64,000 nt of DNA from the NCBI GenBank assembly GCA_039881145.1, contig JAYKKI010000090.1, positions 3,941,501 to 4,005,500 of the forward strand, in the 5' to 3' direction. This DNA comes from Druceiella hillmani (Eukaryota > Arthropoda > Insecta > Lepidoptera > Hepialidae). The notes beneath the pieces are model-generated. The model saw only the letters and a program-made list of their open reading frames with translations. It was not told where the DNA came from and did not search any database. This document shows positions 35,601 to 48,439 of this stretch, one piece after another; position 1 is the stretch's first letter; every line of letters begins with the position of its first letter. The position numbers and the translations under genes were made by a program.

Positions 35601-37611
35601 TGGGCACAGAGTAATTTCACAATATTCCAAGGACATTTTGTTATTTTATATATTAATGTCACTGTAGCCCGAAACAATAATAAATACAACGATTTACTTT
35701 TAAATCTCAATATTAAACAAACAGCACTAGTAAAATCTTGGACACCATAAAACAGCCATTTATTTTATACTTTTACTAGCAACCAAATATTTGAATTTAT
35801 CACTTTTCAAGCTTCAGAGTAAAGCCTACATAATTAATTTTGTAACATAATATAATTACATAATTTTTGATGATGAGTAATTTATATTAACACTTTGTTT
35901 GTTCGGGTAAGTTGGATTTCTAAGAAAGACAAGTTTATTAAATTTTGACAAAAAATCACATCATTACATATTTGAAATGCAATGTACTCATGTTTCACTT
36001 TTTTTATAATTCATGAAGCCATTCATTTTTTTGTGAATGCATATCTGATTTTTGTTTATCATTTATCTGATTTGGTCAGATTTTTTACCAATTATACTAT
36101 AGATTATTTGACTCTTCCGAAAATATATTAATGGTACAAAGCAATTAGTTTCGGTTACGCATTCGCAAAAAGAAACAAATTATCTTATATCTATATATTT
36201 TAAATTTAATTTAACATAATAATAAACCTATATTTATTTTATGAATTGCAAAGTATTTACATATTTGAAATGGATTTTGTATGTAGTACAAAGTTACTAT
36301 AAAATTTTGCAAAACATAACTTGTTAAAATTTTAAGAGTGGGGGAATGTAATAACACAATTATGACAAAGGTGCTCGTAATGAAAATAACAAAGTTTTCT
36401 GTATTGAAATTGAATGACGAATGTTTGTTGTGGAAACTTTCTAGAAAGCGAGGATAAAGAAACAGATGAAAACTTTTTTCTCAAATGGCTGACTTGAAAT
36501 TAGGTAACTTAAATGTCGTAATTCTTTTAACTTCTCTATGTAAGAAACGAAGTATATAAGCAATATATTTATACCTTTCTATTGTACTCAATCTGAAAAT
36601 AAATACTATACAAATTGTACCAGATTTGTTATTTTATAACTATATATTCGAAATTTAAACTGGATTGTTTTATTCATTTAACGTAATAAGGAAAAATTAA
36701 AGTCTTTATTTCTTACCATCAAACTATTTATTTATTGAAACTTTCTTTTATATTTATATTGCAAAACTTTTGTGGCGATTGGATTCTGGTACCGAAAACT
36801 CGCACTCTGAATAAGTTTTCAAGGGTTCAAAAACGTAATTTCCCTTGGAACCAAAAACTCGTACCGCTTCTTAATGCCAATTTGGTTTCTTTCATAACAC
36901 TACGTCAATACTTACAAATTTTCTCCATTTTTCTTTCATTTATTTTTTTTGTGTATTTGAAGTTTTCCAAATTTTGTTACTCTCTTAGTTAATTCTACGT
37001 ATTGATTCTCTTTGATAACCTGAAGAGGACAGTAAAAATAGTTTTATTTAATTCTACTTAAAAAAAATAATGACCGTTGGAAAAGTAAAAAGAAAATCCG
37101 TTGTCTGCTTCAGGGTTTATTGTTAAAAATCATATTACCCGTATTATAACACACTTATACAAAAGAAGAAATAAAGGAAATGAACAAGTATTAATTGACC
37201 AAAATATAAATGTATTCATATACAGATCATTTACAATACTGTTAACAACAAATTTTGTCAGAATTGTGGGTCTCAGTATTTTGGTTTACAAGGCATATCA
37301 AACTCTCAACCAGTTTAACCAATGACAAAAAGTTTGAAACGATGTAAAAACGTGATTTTGAAAGTAAAATTAATGTGTTTGTCATGTTTTATTTCAGAAA
37401 GTGTGTAGATTAATAACTGAATATTTAATCTTTTTTTAATGAGGTTTAAAAAGATAAATAATAAGGCATTGAGCTATATAGCTGAAAGCAATAAGGTGCT
37501 ACCTAATTTCATTTCCTTGTAACTAAACTATTATATAAATAACAGTTATTTCAAACGAATCAAACAACAATTAAACAATTATTTTAAGATACATAGTTAC
37601 AATATCCGTGC
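35601..37611. other. AT-rich non-coding stretch
   Basis: Frames at 36735-36992 and 37101-37325 lack ATG starts or family motifs. A loose direct repeat (GGTACCGAAAACTCGCAC / GGAACCAAAAACTCGTAC) occurs near 36788 and 36845. Nothing else recognised. Confidence 0.6.
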
Positions 37612-37669
37612 TTGTGTGCGTGCCTGCAAGCGTGCGTGTGTGTGTGTGTATGCGTGCATGCGTGCGTGC
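37612..37669. repeat. (GT)n/(GC)n microsatellite
   Basis: GTGCGTG, GTGTGTGTGT and GCATGCGTGCG words in alternating purine-pyrimidine order. The His/Thr-rich frame on the minus strand is an artefact. Confidence 0.93.
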
Positions 37670-38340
37670 CCATTAAGAGGATATCGTTTAAAATAAAAAC
37701 GCCAAATGGCAACCATGCTACTGTTTGATTATCAGAGATAGTATTTGCATAAGGGAATTGATGCGACATATGCCATTTTGAAGTTGGTTTTTGGTTTTGT
37801 GCTATTTATATTGCTTTATTCAGATATCTACTATTGCTAAAAAACCATGATGACCCGACGTACAAAGTTAGACACTTAAGTTGACTTAAGGAAAAAAATT
37901 AGGCATGCAAAATCGCGAAAAAAAGCTAAAAGTTTAATAATTTCCCTTAACGTGAGAGCAATTTATTTTTAAATAAGTATTCTTAACTTATTATTGTGTT
38001 TACATTTAAACATAAGTGAGTATAGTACCATAACTATTTACCAGACTCTTAGGCATCCATTCTATGCGTACTGAGATGAAGATTTTTGAAATTAACAAAT
38101 ATGTAGGTGTGGCAAAACTTTTACCTTTCAAAAAGCAGGCGTAACTGCTAGTTTTTTAATATGCACAAAATGTACTGTAATAGAAATGTATATTTAAAGA
38201 GTTGTATTAATTAACGAAATATTATTTTTAAACACTTTTCACATTTTGGTTAAACTTGAAATAAAAAATTCAATTGATTTTACACGACAATAGTATATAA
38301 TCAACAGCTTTTCTCATTCACTGTTGCACAAATGCCTCTC
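37670..38340. other. AT-rich non-coding stretch
   Basis: No gene or repeat recognised. Confidence 0.65.
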
Positions 38341-38900
38341 AATCATTGGAGGTAATTATCATAATTGCCACGCTGGGTGTAGCTTCTCTCACCAGATCTC
38401 CAATTCCACCCGATAATCAAGATCGAGCACAAATTTCGCGGTGCACCACGCAAATCAAAGGCCGTAAACCTTGTAGTCCAAGCAACATATCACTCTTTCT
38501 ACGAATATTATCATATAAACACCTAGTTATTAGTTTACACATTATTCTCATTATGTTTGACACGAGGATATATTTATTTATAATAATATTAAGCTATATT
38601 GTGTGCCCTTATAAACATGCCGTAATTGCAAATAAGAATATTATATCGTACTTGCACCATAAAGCTATAATTGCAACGTTAAAGGCGCCAAGGCCCAGTG
38701 TGATTGCACGTATGGATGAGTTACGTTAATGATTGCATAGAGTAGTAAATATTCAAGCCCATTCGTCGACTACAGCCAGCTGCCATCTACATAAATTGCC
38801 GTAACCCTGCAAAAGGGAATCTTTGTAGCTGTTCACGCAATGGTAATGAGGTTGCAATATTTTGTTGACAACTACGTCGCTTTTTCGGTTATGTTTGTGT
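38341..38900. promoter_or_regulatory. candidate non-coding regulatory island
   Basis: A less AT-rich zone with recurring homeodomain- and POU-like words: CATAATTGCCACG, CCGTAATTGCAAATAAG, TGATTGCACG, GTTAATGATTGCATAG and CATAAATTGCCG. A 127-codon frame (38346-38729, no ATG) spans it, but its translation is Ile/Leu-rich in the second half and shows no domain. The word content suits an insect developmental enhancer better than an exon. No conservation data are available, so this is inference only. Confidence 0.25.
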
Positions 38901-40566
38901 CCGTTTTCTATTTTAATTGCCATAAATTTCATCGGATATATAAGGATATGAGAATATATCTATGCTTGACTGTTGGTATTGTAATGACAATGGTGACTAA
39001 AATGAAAAAAATCTGTATTAATTGTTCATACAAACTGAGGGTATCTTTCTAAAAATAGGTGAAAGTTTTTATACGATTGAAGTTTTATTAAAATTCCGTT
39101 GATCAAATTGACTAATAATTTAGAATGCTACGTTTTCCTGTCTATTTAGAAATTTGAATGCGATCTTTATATTTAATTCCGTCACATTTAATGACAATTA
39201 AAATATCACCATAGATTACTATAACCAAAACTTTTTAACAATTAAATTGAACGGTCTTCAACTAACTACTGTATAAGAAGCGTAATTAAAAGTAAAATAT
39301 TAAACTACGGATTCCTAGTTGGAGATTTTTCAATAAAATATCATTTCTGAACATAAATAATTTTTTGAAATCCTTTTACTGTTAGAAATTTTAATAACCG
39401 AAAGTCATTTTAATTATTTTGTTAAAAGGTTTTGGCTTTTTTCAGTTCTGATATTTTATGTTACACAAAATATTACAAAAGCACAAATAATTAAAAAATA
39501 TAAAAGCTGGTATTTATGACGTTCAATAAACAGGAATACATTCGATAAACAGGAATATATACATATATCGATACGAATATTTCAATAAATTACCCTCTTT
39601 TGGCTTCACCAAAGTCGTTGTTTCACTCTTTTATATACATTTGCACATACTTACTTTATCTACTCAATAATACCCAATATACTTCAGTCATTTGTATGTA
39701 CTTCTACATACATTTAGTATTTACTAACCAACTTCTTTAGTTACTTTTTACCATAAGAAAATTTAGACGAGCGCAAAGTCGATGAACTTACTCCTCGTCC
39801 CTGAAAAGTTTCTGTCATTAATTTCCGACTTCACTATAAGTTTTTTGCTACTACTTGTAACCAAGCGACCAATCAAGGTAAATTAAAAGGAATCGATCAA
39901 TCTTCCCTTCACCATTGATGAATTCAGTCACCGCCTGAAGTGCAGCATCGGAATCTGATAAATTTAAATGAGATTACAAGTACAGAAATCAGTTAAAAAA
40001 TATAATTAAAACAGTACTATATTAGCGCCATATGGAAAAATTTCAACATATGATTTTTCCACTGGCATTTGTGTTTGACCATTTTTTAAGACGTTAATCG
40101 ATAATTTCATTACATAATTTAGGTAGAGAATTTACTATAAATAATTACGTAAGATAAAAAAGGAATGGAAATTATAACCCTATTAATATTGTTCATAACA
40201 ACCATACGTTAATACACTTGGACGTTAAAAATAACCATAGGTTAATATTAATTCTATGCTAAAATCATGTTAATACAATCTTTACGTTAAAAATTTTCTA
40301 ACACTACATTAAACGTTTAGCTAACAAATAATCGCTTTTTTGGTGGCGACTTTGCTAGTGTTTACCACTTGGTTTATGAATTTGTTAAAGATCCTGAAAT
40401 AAGTTGTCGATCGTTAATCGTGACAGATAGTAGGCTGAAAATATGTTAAATTTTATCTATTAAGTGTCACATCAGAATACATTATTTCTTTAATAATAAG
40501 CACCTCAGTTGAGCGGTATTTGATTGAGTTGTATTTTTTTAAGCGGTGTCTCTATCTAATGCCAGG
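38901..40566. other. AT-rich non-coding stretch
   Basis: No gene recognised. Short direct repeats ATACATTCGATAAACAGGAATA-type occur near 39530-39560 (ATAAACAGGAATA twice). Confidence 0.6.
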
Positions 40567-40864
40567 GGTTTGGCTGGGGTGTTGGTTTTTATATGAAATA
40601 ACTGTCATCGAACCTTCAGAATCTACAGAAGAAAATAGACATTCTTTGTACCAAATTTCTTATGACGACTGTTATTTAAGGACAACAGCTAGGACCAACG
40701 GTTCGAGGTGCCTTCCGAAATACGAAAAAGCTGAAGAATACCATCCAATTATTGTGTGGACATTGTTCAACTTCATCTGTGAAGTTAAATCAACGAGTAT
40801 AACTGATTTTAGGTACTTGGAAATCATCACTAAATATAACAGTGAAATTAGCTTTTCTTTATAA
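40567..40864 (+). CDS. unassigned open frame, possible exon or decayed element ORF
   Basis: An unusually long frame for this AT-rich DNA: about 98 codons after TCTCTATCTAATGCCAG (an acceptable 3' splice site ending at 40565), extending to a stop at 40862-40864. Near 40812 it reads GATTTTAG followed by GTACTTGG, a possible 5' splice site. That would make an internal exon of about 245 bp. Residue content is mixed and plausible (IEPSESTEENRHS, SYDDCYLRTTARTNGSRC), with little low complexity. I recognise no family. It could equally be a transposon ORF remnant or chance. No upstream ATG supports a stand-alone gene. Confidence 0.2.
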
Positions 40865-42015
40865 AATAAAAGGAATTTTTACTGATTTAAGCTATAATTT
40901 TCTTTTAATTAAATTAAGTTGATAATGTAATGCTTTATAGCGACAGTAAATGAAAATTTATTTGGCGTTGATTGACAAAATAGATTTCTGTAAGAAAAAT
41001 AGTTTTGAGAATTGTCGACTAGTTTTTGAAAGCTTTTTATCGACGAATAATTAAGAAAGCTTGCCTAACTTTTGTCAATGAAAAAACGTCGGTTTACGAC
41101 TTATAATTAAAAATAGCAGGATTCTAAACTGGCTAAGTACAGTAAGATTTGTAATTGATTGACGAAATACTATGCGGTAAAATTGAAGAAAGTATTGAAC
41201 ACTATCCGATATCTCTTTGTTTTGAGAATCTTTTTTAAAGTTATTATTTTATTTGCACAGTCAGTTTTTCGTAAAATTTGTACTCACTGCTTTTTCGAAA
41301 GCAATTCCCTTTTCTAAAACATATTTTTTCTTTAACAATATTTTAAACAATAATGAAGCTGAGAATCTCGATGTTTTCTTGTATGGTGTTTTTAGTTACG
41401 AAATTTATTTAGGTAAATTATATTAGCTCAATGGAGAGTATGTGTGGGGGGGTGCATATTCTTTCGAAAATATATCATCAAATATTCAAAATTTTGTTAA
41501 AACCTCTATTTATCTCCGTTTTGCATAGTTTCCGAATTATGTTTTTGTAAGGATAATAGACTATTAAAATAGTGTGTTAGCTATTAATGCAAATTTAAAG
41601 AAAATATAATTCAATATTAGTTTTTTAAAAATAGGTCAATATGACCACTCATTAAATACAACCCTTCGCGGCGATCCAATGCGGCGATCATTAAAATAAA
41701 GATATGTCTGGAAGATTCTCGTATATACTGAACGCCTACCTACCAAAGCTGTACAAATATGGTCTATATAAAAAAATATGTCTTTACTTTCCATTTAAAA
41801 ATCCTGAAAGTTCAATATTGTGGAAGACGAAATTGTTTTTGTATTGACAAATGTAACATTGAGAAATAATTTCGTAGCATTTCATTGGAATATGGCCCTT
41901 TTTAATGCCATTTATCAATCGATTTATATACAACTACCTATATCCCGCTGTTTCACTCTTTAGAGTTATTTTTTTAGAGTTACTTATTGTCTTTAGTATA
42001 TTTAATTGTACTAGT
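40865..42015. other. AT-rich non-coding stretch
   Basis: No gene recognised. A short direct repeat GCGGCGATC occurs twice at about 41668-41690. A GGGGGGG run lies near 41447. Confidence 0.6.
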
Positions 42016-42023
42016 ATGTCAAC
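42016..42023. repeat. hAT target-site duplication, left (degenerate)
   Basis: ATGTCAAC, compared with ATATCGAC at 45021-45028. Six of eight bases match, and both differences are G/A transitions. Eight base pairs is the length expected for hAT insertions. Confidence 0.65.
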
Positions 42024-42139
42024 CAGGTTTTCTGCTCGAGGATTCTCGAGAAATTTGTTATTAGTCAAGACGGGAAAAAAACTCAACACCTCGAGAACTC
42101 AAGAAATTAATTCCGTGTGCTAGATAACTAAAAAGAAAA

Positions 42140-42275
42140 ACGCTTATAACACGGACGAGTCCAGAGTATCGCTTCGCTGTCACTGTCAGTGTCATCCCGC
42201 CTACGCCGCCCGAGCCGCCCGCGCGAACTTCGTCTGTCACGTGCGCATTGCTCCGTCCCTCGGTGTTAGTTAATT
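42140..42275 (+). promoter_or_regulatory. GC-rich leader/promoter region of the hAT element
   Basis: A sharp GC-rich island (CCGCCTACGCCGCCCGAGCC, GCCCGCGCGAAC, CACGTGCGC) between the left end and the start of the coding remnant, with TGTCAGTGTCA and TCGGTGTTAGTT initiator-like words. Its position suits the transposase promoter and 5' leader. No TATA box is obvious. Confidence 0.4.
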
Positions 42276-42534
42276 GTCATTGTGTACTGTTGCTTGTGGG
42301 TTATTTTTGTATCATCATAGAGACAGTAAATACCTATTATTAACTTATTATTAACTATCTACAAGGGTTTTATCAGTTGCAGTGTAGTTGACGATTAACA
42401 AATGATTTTAATTAAATTTAATTGTCAACATATGGTTAATTTACGTTTGAGAATTGTTTAGGTTATGTTTTATCTTCGTAAACAAGTAAATAAAAATACT
42501 TAAATAGTCTAATTCACTTGTCACACTTTTGCAA

Positions 42535-44440
42535 TAGAAAAGTCAAAGGTGTGGAAATACTTTATTAAATCAAAGACGAACCGTTCGCTCGATATCTTAG
42601 ATGTCCGATAAATTAAAAGCTCAAATACAACCGGGTTATTAAGAAATCTTGAACACATCCACAAAATTTGTTTAAAAACACGAAGTGAACTAGACGAGCA
42701 ATCTCTTTCAACCTCAACAGGCTTTACTGGTACTGAACTTCTACCACCGGAACGAAAAAGATCAAAATGTGTTCAAAATATTCTTCAAGTTGAAGTGCAA
42801 TAAAACCAGTCGCTAGAAGAATCGTGTCAACATTAGGTACAAAAACGGTTAAACAATTCGCCAAATTGCAAGAAGCGTTATACGAGAGACCATTCAACGA
42901 AAAGGGTTTAAATTGCCTAAAAATGAATCAGATGTTATGTGACTTATATTACAATTTTACGAGAGATGAAACAAAGTGACGATAAAAACTCCGAACCTAC
43001 TCGATTCAGCCTAAGCGTTGATGAGTGGACCAGTTTAAAATGCCGGAAATATTTTAATATTTGCATACACTATACGGGTGACTCGTTTTATAGCTTGGGG
43101 CTTGTCTATATCCCTGAAAAATGCTGAGCCAAAGAAACCAAAGAAATTGTGGAAAAAAGATTGCAAGAGTTTGGCCTATTTTTGAACAAGACATCGTACC
43201 TGTATCTAGTGATGGCCAAATGTGATGATCAAATTTGAATGCAATGCCTGACTGAAACGGTTCTCTGCCAGAATCAAGCGATTCATTTATCTTTCAGCAA
43301 AAGAGAAACCGACGAATATATCATTGATATGTCTAGGGATCAAGATTTAAATCAAAACCAAATTAGTTCTGATGAAGAAAGTGAAGATAATGTTGATTGT
43401 ATTGATGACTGTGCGTTGGAATCTACATCGACAGAAAATGTAGGATAAATTCAAAATATTCAAAAGGTTTTAAAGGAAACACGAGCATTGGTAACTTTAT
43501 TTCAAAAGAGTCCATTGAAAATTATAACGCTGCAGAAATACGTCAAATAAAAGTTTGGTCATGAATTGCAGTTGTTATTAGATATGATGATGCACAGTTC
43601 CTGAAACTGAAAAATGCCAACAAAAAAACGTTGATTGATTTAAATATGTCTGGGAAGTGAAATGATGCTAATAAAAATATTCTGGAGTCTTTGAGAAGTG
43701 AAACATCGATATTCTGGAGTCTATATTAAACATTTTACGTCCTGTAAAATTGTCTGTTGAAGCATTATCCAGAAAATATACTGCAACCCTAACAATAATA
43801 GATGTACTGATTAATAAATTACGATTGATGATGATTGAAACGATTTAGCCTAACAATTTTTACAACACCTCATTGGCAAAATTAGTGAAAGGCGAAATGT
43901 GTACTTGGTTTTCCCAGTTAAATATTTCCACAATCATATAATATACAACAATGAAAATGAAAGGATTTCTCAAGACTGCAACAAAACGACATTGATTTAA
44001 TCTACCGAATAGTTTTATAAGATATTATATCCAAACTCAAATTTTAGTTCAACCAAAGTTTCCGACATCGCAAACCAAAATAAAGAAGACGACCTCAAAC
44101 TCGACAATGAATTTTTTGCAGGCCGACATATATTTGCAACGCCAAACTTTATCCCCTGATTTTGTTATCATTAGGTTTTTTGATTGCTCCCGTATGGTAG
44201 CAAATTTAAAGACGTATTCACGTCAAAAGAATTTCAGTTATTTGAGTCTTCTGGGCAACGAACGCCGACTCTTAAAACATTTATAAACCTATAATTACTA
44301 TTAGGCCAACATCGACGGAGGATGAGCGTGTTTTCTCGTTAATGGGAAACATTGTGAGTAAAATAAGAATCCGCCTATCAGATGATGCTGTTAATTCTTT
44401 TGTGTTTCTGAAAGCCCATTTTATGAGGAAAAACGGTTAA
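42535..44440 (+). pseudogene. hAT transposase pseudogene (BED-finger type)
   Basis: Blocks of a ZBED-like hAT transposase can be read in order across several frames. There is a BED-finger start SKVWKYFIKSK (about 42541) and its end TGLLRNLEHIHK. A TIQRKGFKLPKNESDVM region follows (about 42880). RFSLSVDEWTSLKCRKY (about 43002) carries the first catalytic Asp in DEWTS. Then come a second Asp region IVPVSSDG (about 43195), LRPVKLSVEALSRKY (about 43735), and the C-terminal dimerisation block RPTSTEDERVFSLMG..VSKIRIRLSDD (about 44302-44385), ending at TAA 44438-44440. In-frame stops and frame changes occur throughout. One BED cysteine is Tyr and one histidine is Asn. After ELQLLLD the usual TRWNS block is missing. 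The enzyme would cut and paste hAT DNA in the nucleus, but this copy cannot encode it. Confidence 0.9.
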
Positions 44441-45020
44441 TTATAATTTGATTTCTTTCTTGATTCTTTTGCGGGTTACTGGTTTAGTTTACTATACTCA
44501 AATTAAAAAAATGTTATTGAAAGTTAATTATTATTTATTTAATCAAAGGGCTATGATGTTATTAATATAATAGTTTATAAAATTAAAAAGCATTTTTAGT
44601 TAAAGTTGGTAGCAAAATGTTTGTTTTGTTAAACAAGTTTTTATATTTATCTAAATATGTTACTAGTAATTTTGTTGATTTAATTTTACTAATTATTTTT
44701 TATTCAATTAAAGATTGTTGTACATTAGGGAACTGGTAGTTACCCAATAATTATAAAAAAGTTAAGTACTATCCTACTCTTTACTTTTTATATAGACCAG
44801 CCGACTATATTTTGTTAAATTTATTGTTTGTTGTTGATTTCCTAATTAATAAGTTCCTAATTTATCTCATCTATCAGTCTAATTTGTAGTAAAGCAAAAA
44901 TTTGAAAGTAACGTCGTGTTTTATTAAAATTTTAAAAATTTCTCGACATACTCGAGAAATCCTAGTCGAGATTCTCCTACGTTGAGAAATAAAAAAAAGT
45001 CGAGAAACCAGAAACCCTAA

Positions 45021-45028
45021 TATCGACG
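45021..45028. repeat. hAT target-site duplication, right (degenerate)
   Basis: ATATCGAC, partner of ATGTCAAC at 42016-42023. Confidence 0.65.
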
Positions 45029-45538
45029 GAAAGACTCGCGATGTTTAGATAATAAATAAGGATCTTTCTTTACCTTGCACCCTTTAATCAGTGTTCCCCG
45101 ATTCCAGTTATGTTTTATTATCGTTCTTTAAAATCAGTTGCGGTTACATAGGGTAGTGCAAACAAACAAAGTATACACATTTTTCTTTTTTATATAGTGC
45201 AGATCATTAACGACAACATTTTAAAGGAATAAATTAGGCCGCGTAATAATATTTAAGGAATTAGCTATCATTCATATTGTAAAAATTGTGATGGAAAATA
45301 ATTTTTAACGTATCTTGTGGAAATAACATTTAAAATTAGTAAATTGTCTTATTTGAATAAATGTTTATTATAAATATAACTGATATAGTTGACTTTTATC
45401 CTAACTAATATTATAAACGCGAGAGTTTATTTTATTATGCCCTTCTTTCACGTAGTAACAGAACAACAGGTCGACGTGATTTTTCTTGCAGAGATAGGTG
45501 GGAATGTGGGAACCGATGAAGACTATTTTTATCAGGCT
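45029..45538. other. AT-rich non-coding stretch
   Basis: No feature recognised. Confidence 0.65.
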
Positions 45539-45539
45539 A

Positions 45540-45607
<68 letters not shown>

Positions 45608-45609
45608 CC
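45539..45609. repeat. (TA)n(TG)n microsatellite
   Basis: A TA run broken once by CATA, ending in a short GTGTGTGTG run. Confidence 0.97.
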
Positions 45610-48124
45610 TAATCCTAACGTGATTTCTAGAGGCAAATATTTATTTTCATTGTCATTTTTTTCATGAAAACGTGAAAATAAAGATTTAGTATTTTGTTTT
45701 CCTTAATTACTATATATTACGCTGCATATTTTCACTTTTCTATATAAGTTTGCTATTATAATAACGCGAGAAAGCCACAGGTAAAAGTGGGTTACAGTGT
45801 AATAATTTAAGCACATAAATTCGACGATAAAACTACGATTATACTGCAATGGAATTATTATTAGCACGCACGTGGAACTTATTTTGAAATTTAATTTTTT
45901 TTATTTCTACGTAATAAAGCAAAGTGATCCTATCGACAAAGTTTATTTCTACACGTTAGTTTATAAAGCAAACATTACTTTTAAATTCACGGCACTATTA
46001 TTTCAAATCGTTCGCATATTTGCTTTATATGGGGATATAAAGTTCAATCTTTTTGTTCGAGGTAATGTTGTATAAAGCTCTTTTAACAATTTGCATATTT
46101 CTATAATTGCGTCCTGTCTATTTGTTCAAGGTACAATTATATAAAACCATACTTATATTCCGCATACCCATTCATGATAACATTATATAAAATATTACGG
46201 GAAGTTTAGTTTGTACAATGAATATATTGGAAAGTTTAATACCGTACAGATATCTAGGGTCGAGTCGAAAACAAAATAAGTTTTTTATTCTAATGTTCGC
46301 TTCTTTGTTTCTGTGTCTGATTGTTTGTCTATATATTTTTTTCTTCTTTGTTTTAGTATCCCGTAGAACCTATTAGATGTGCATTGTTCTTTTAGAATTA
46401 TACACAGAACTTTGTTTAAATTTTAATTGAAAACTTTTGTTCTGAACAAATTTTCTCCAAAGTATTTGAAGTTAAATTAGCCTACTCATGTTCACTCGAT
46501 GTGAATTGAGTACATAGTGTTTGAGGCTGATGTCAAGTAATGATTTAATTTAAATTTAGATAGGGTAAGGTGGTTTATAAGACGCATACATCATTACTGG
46601 ACAAAAACCCTGTCGCATTAATATGAATTTATGCGAGCTAACACATGGACAAACTTTGAAACCCAGTAATCAATCGAGAAATTTTTTTTCTTAGGACAGA
46701 AAATTTCAATACAATGATTTTTTGCAACCTAAAGAAATGACTGAATTCTATCGACTGAAATTTAGATGCCTTTAATAATTTGCAAAAACACGCCGAAAAT
46801 ATTGCTATAAAATCGTACTATATTCAACCATCTTCCACAGGATTAGATTTTATTTAATTTTTAGGAACCTTAAAGATTATTACTGAAAATTTCGTCATAA
46901 TAAATACAAATCAATTATACATTAATATGGTTCATTATTCTTGTTTTAGGAAAAATGTTATTTTTTGACTAAGAATATTCATGTTTTAATCAAGAAAGTA
47001 GATAAAAATTCGGTGATTCTTGAAGAAAATCTGAAAACTTTTTAAGTTTTGAATTTCCAACAAAATCTCAATAAATATTTTATTTCCGAAGAGCGTAAGG
47101 TCATTTATTTTGAAAATAATATTCGGAGAGTGTAGTGTTTTTGTTAAAACGTTTTCATGACATGATGAAAATATGTTAGTACACAGAATACATAGAGGAT
47201 TGATTTTTTTCTATTGATTTAGCATTTACACCCTAACCACAGAGCATTATTCATTAATTTTACTTCATATTTTGTTCATAGAAATGTCTTTCTTTCCCGA
47301 AGTATTCTTTTAAAGTACAATTATGATTATGACGTTAAAACAAACTATACAAAAACACATTTAATTTTTATAATTATTTGCCGTAATATTATCTACTTGT
47401 CCTAGAAAAAAAAATATTTTTAACATTCCCTGTGTTAATTCACAATTTAAAAATTTTAAATAAGGACATACATTTTCACGACAATTGAAGGAGAGTGTTT
47501 TTTCGTATTCGCTTAATGACAAATGTTAAAAGAGAAAATGCAAAATTTGTTTTTAAAATACTTTTGAAAAATCTGATTCAGGGCTAAAATAAACTGTAGA
47601 TATGTTTAAACTGTTTTGAAAATATTCATATGCTCATTTGTTTGTATGCATATCACGCAAAAGCAACTATATAATATCAATGGTAATTTCCATATATAAT
47701 AATTTAGAGCCCTAAAAGTAATATGAAACTGCTATTTTGGAAAGATTTATGGTAATAACAAATACAATATTTTCTGGAGAAAATAAGCTTTTAAACCCCG
47801 AATTGAAGCGCTATAGTTATGAAAATATTTGTCGTTATCTGTCTATTTGTGACCATCCTTGTGACTATGCGTCATGTGAAAACTACAGTATAGATATAAA
47901 TTTAAATCAAAATGAAATGGAGATTGTTACGTAGAGGTTGTTACGTTTTTTAAGGAATTACTTATCATGATATAATAATAAAAAAAACAAAGTATTATGA
48001 TAAATTGTGGTTTCGTAAATATGTAAAAAAAAAAATATATTCTTAAATAAGAGATGAAATTTGAAACAGAGATATAAATTATAAGCCTTTAACTAAAAAA
48101 AGTACAAAGTATAACAACTACATT
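45610..48124. other. AT-rich non-coding stretch
   Basis: A plus frame at 47737-47934 lacks ATG and a known motif, although CRYLSICDHPCDYASCEN is cysteine-rich. Nothing else recognised. Confidence 0.55.
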
Positions 48125-48168
48125 ATTAAGGACTACTGTATCAGTAAACCTATAACGTAGTCCTTAAT
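48125..48168. repeat. 44-nt hairpin with 12-bp perfect arms
   Basis: ATTAAGGACTAC (48125-48136) and GTAGTCCTTAAT (48157-48168), with a 20-nt centre. Confidence 0.85.
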
Positions 48169-48307
48169 ATAAAAAGTTCATGTAAGTAGAATCACCGGCA
48201 AAAGCTAAATACATAATATACAATAAGTATCAATATAAAAATTAAGTACCAAAATATTCATTTTTAAAATTAACTTCTTCAATTCTATTTAAGTTTAAGT
48301 AATGTGA

Positions 48308-48354
48308 GTTTTAAAAACTTCAGCAGAAAAGGTTTTAAAAACTTCAGCAGAAAC
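48308..48354. repeat. 24-bp tandem pair
   Basis: GTTTTAAAAACTTCAGCAGA followed by AAAG, then a second copy ending AAAC; identical except at the last bases. Confidence 0.95.
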
Positions 48355-48439
48355 TTTACTGATGGTTTAAATATAAGTATCAAACAAAGTAAAAAATATG
48401 ATTCATTTAAAATAATTGCTACATCTTAGAAACAAATAG

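Larger units (their letters stand above)
42024..45020 (+). mobile_element. hAT DNA transposon, full-length but dead
   Basis: About 3.0 kb from CAGGTTTTCTG at 42024 to the complementary AGAAACCCTA ending at 45020; inverted, the ends read CAGGTTTTCT and TAGGGTTTCT. Subterminal CTCGAG-type words occur at both ends: CTCGAGGATTCTCGAGAAA on the left; CTCGAGAAATCC, CTAGTCGAGATTCTC and AGTCGAGAAACC on the right. Such subterminal repeats are typical transposase-binding regions of hAT elements. Degenerate 8-bp duplications flank it. Inside is a single decayed transposase gene on the plus strand, preceded by a GC-rich leader. Both ends survive but the gene is broken, so it could have moved only with transposase supplied in trans. 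Confidence 0.88.

Noticed and set aside
41905..42123. 72-codon plus-strand frame
   Set aside because: It crosses the left boundary and terminal repeat of the hAT element, so it is not a conserved gene.
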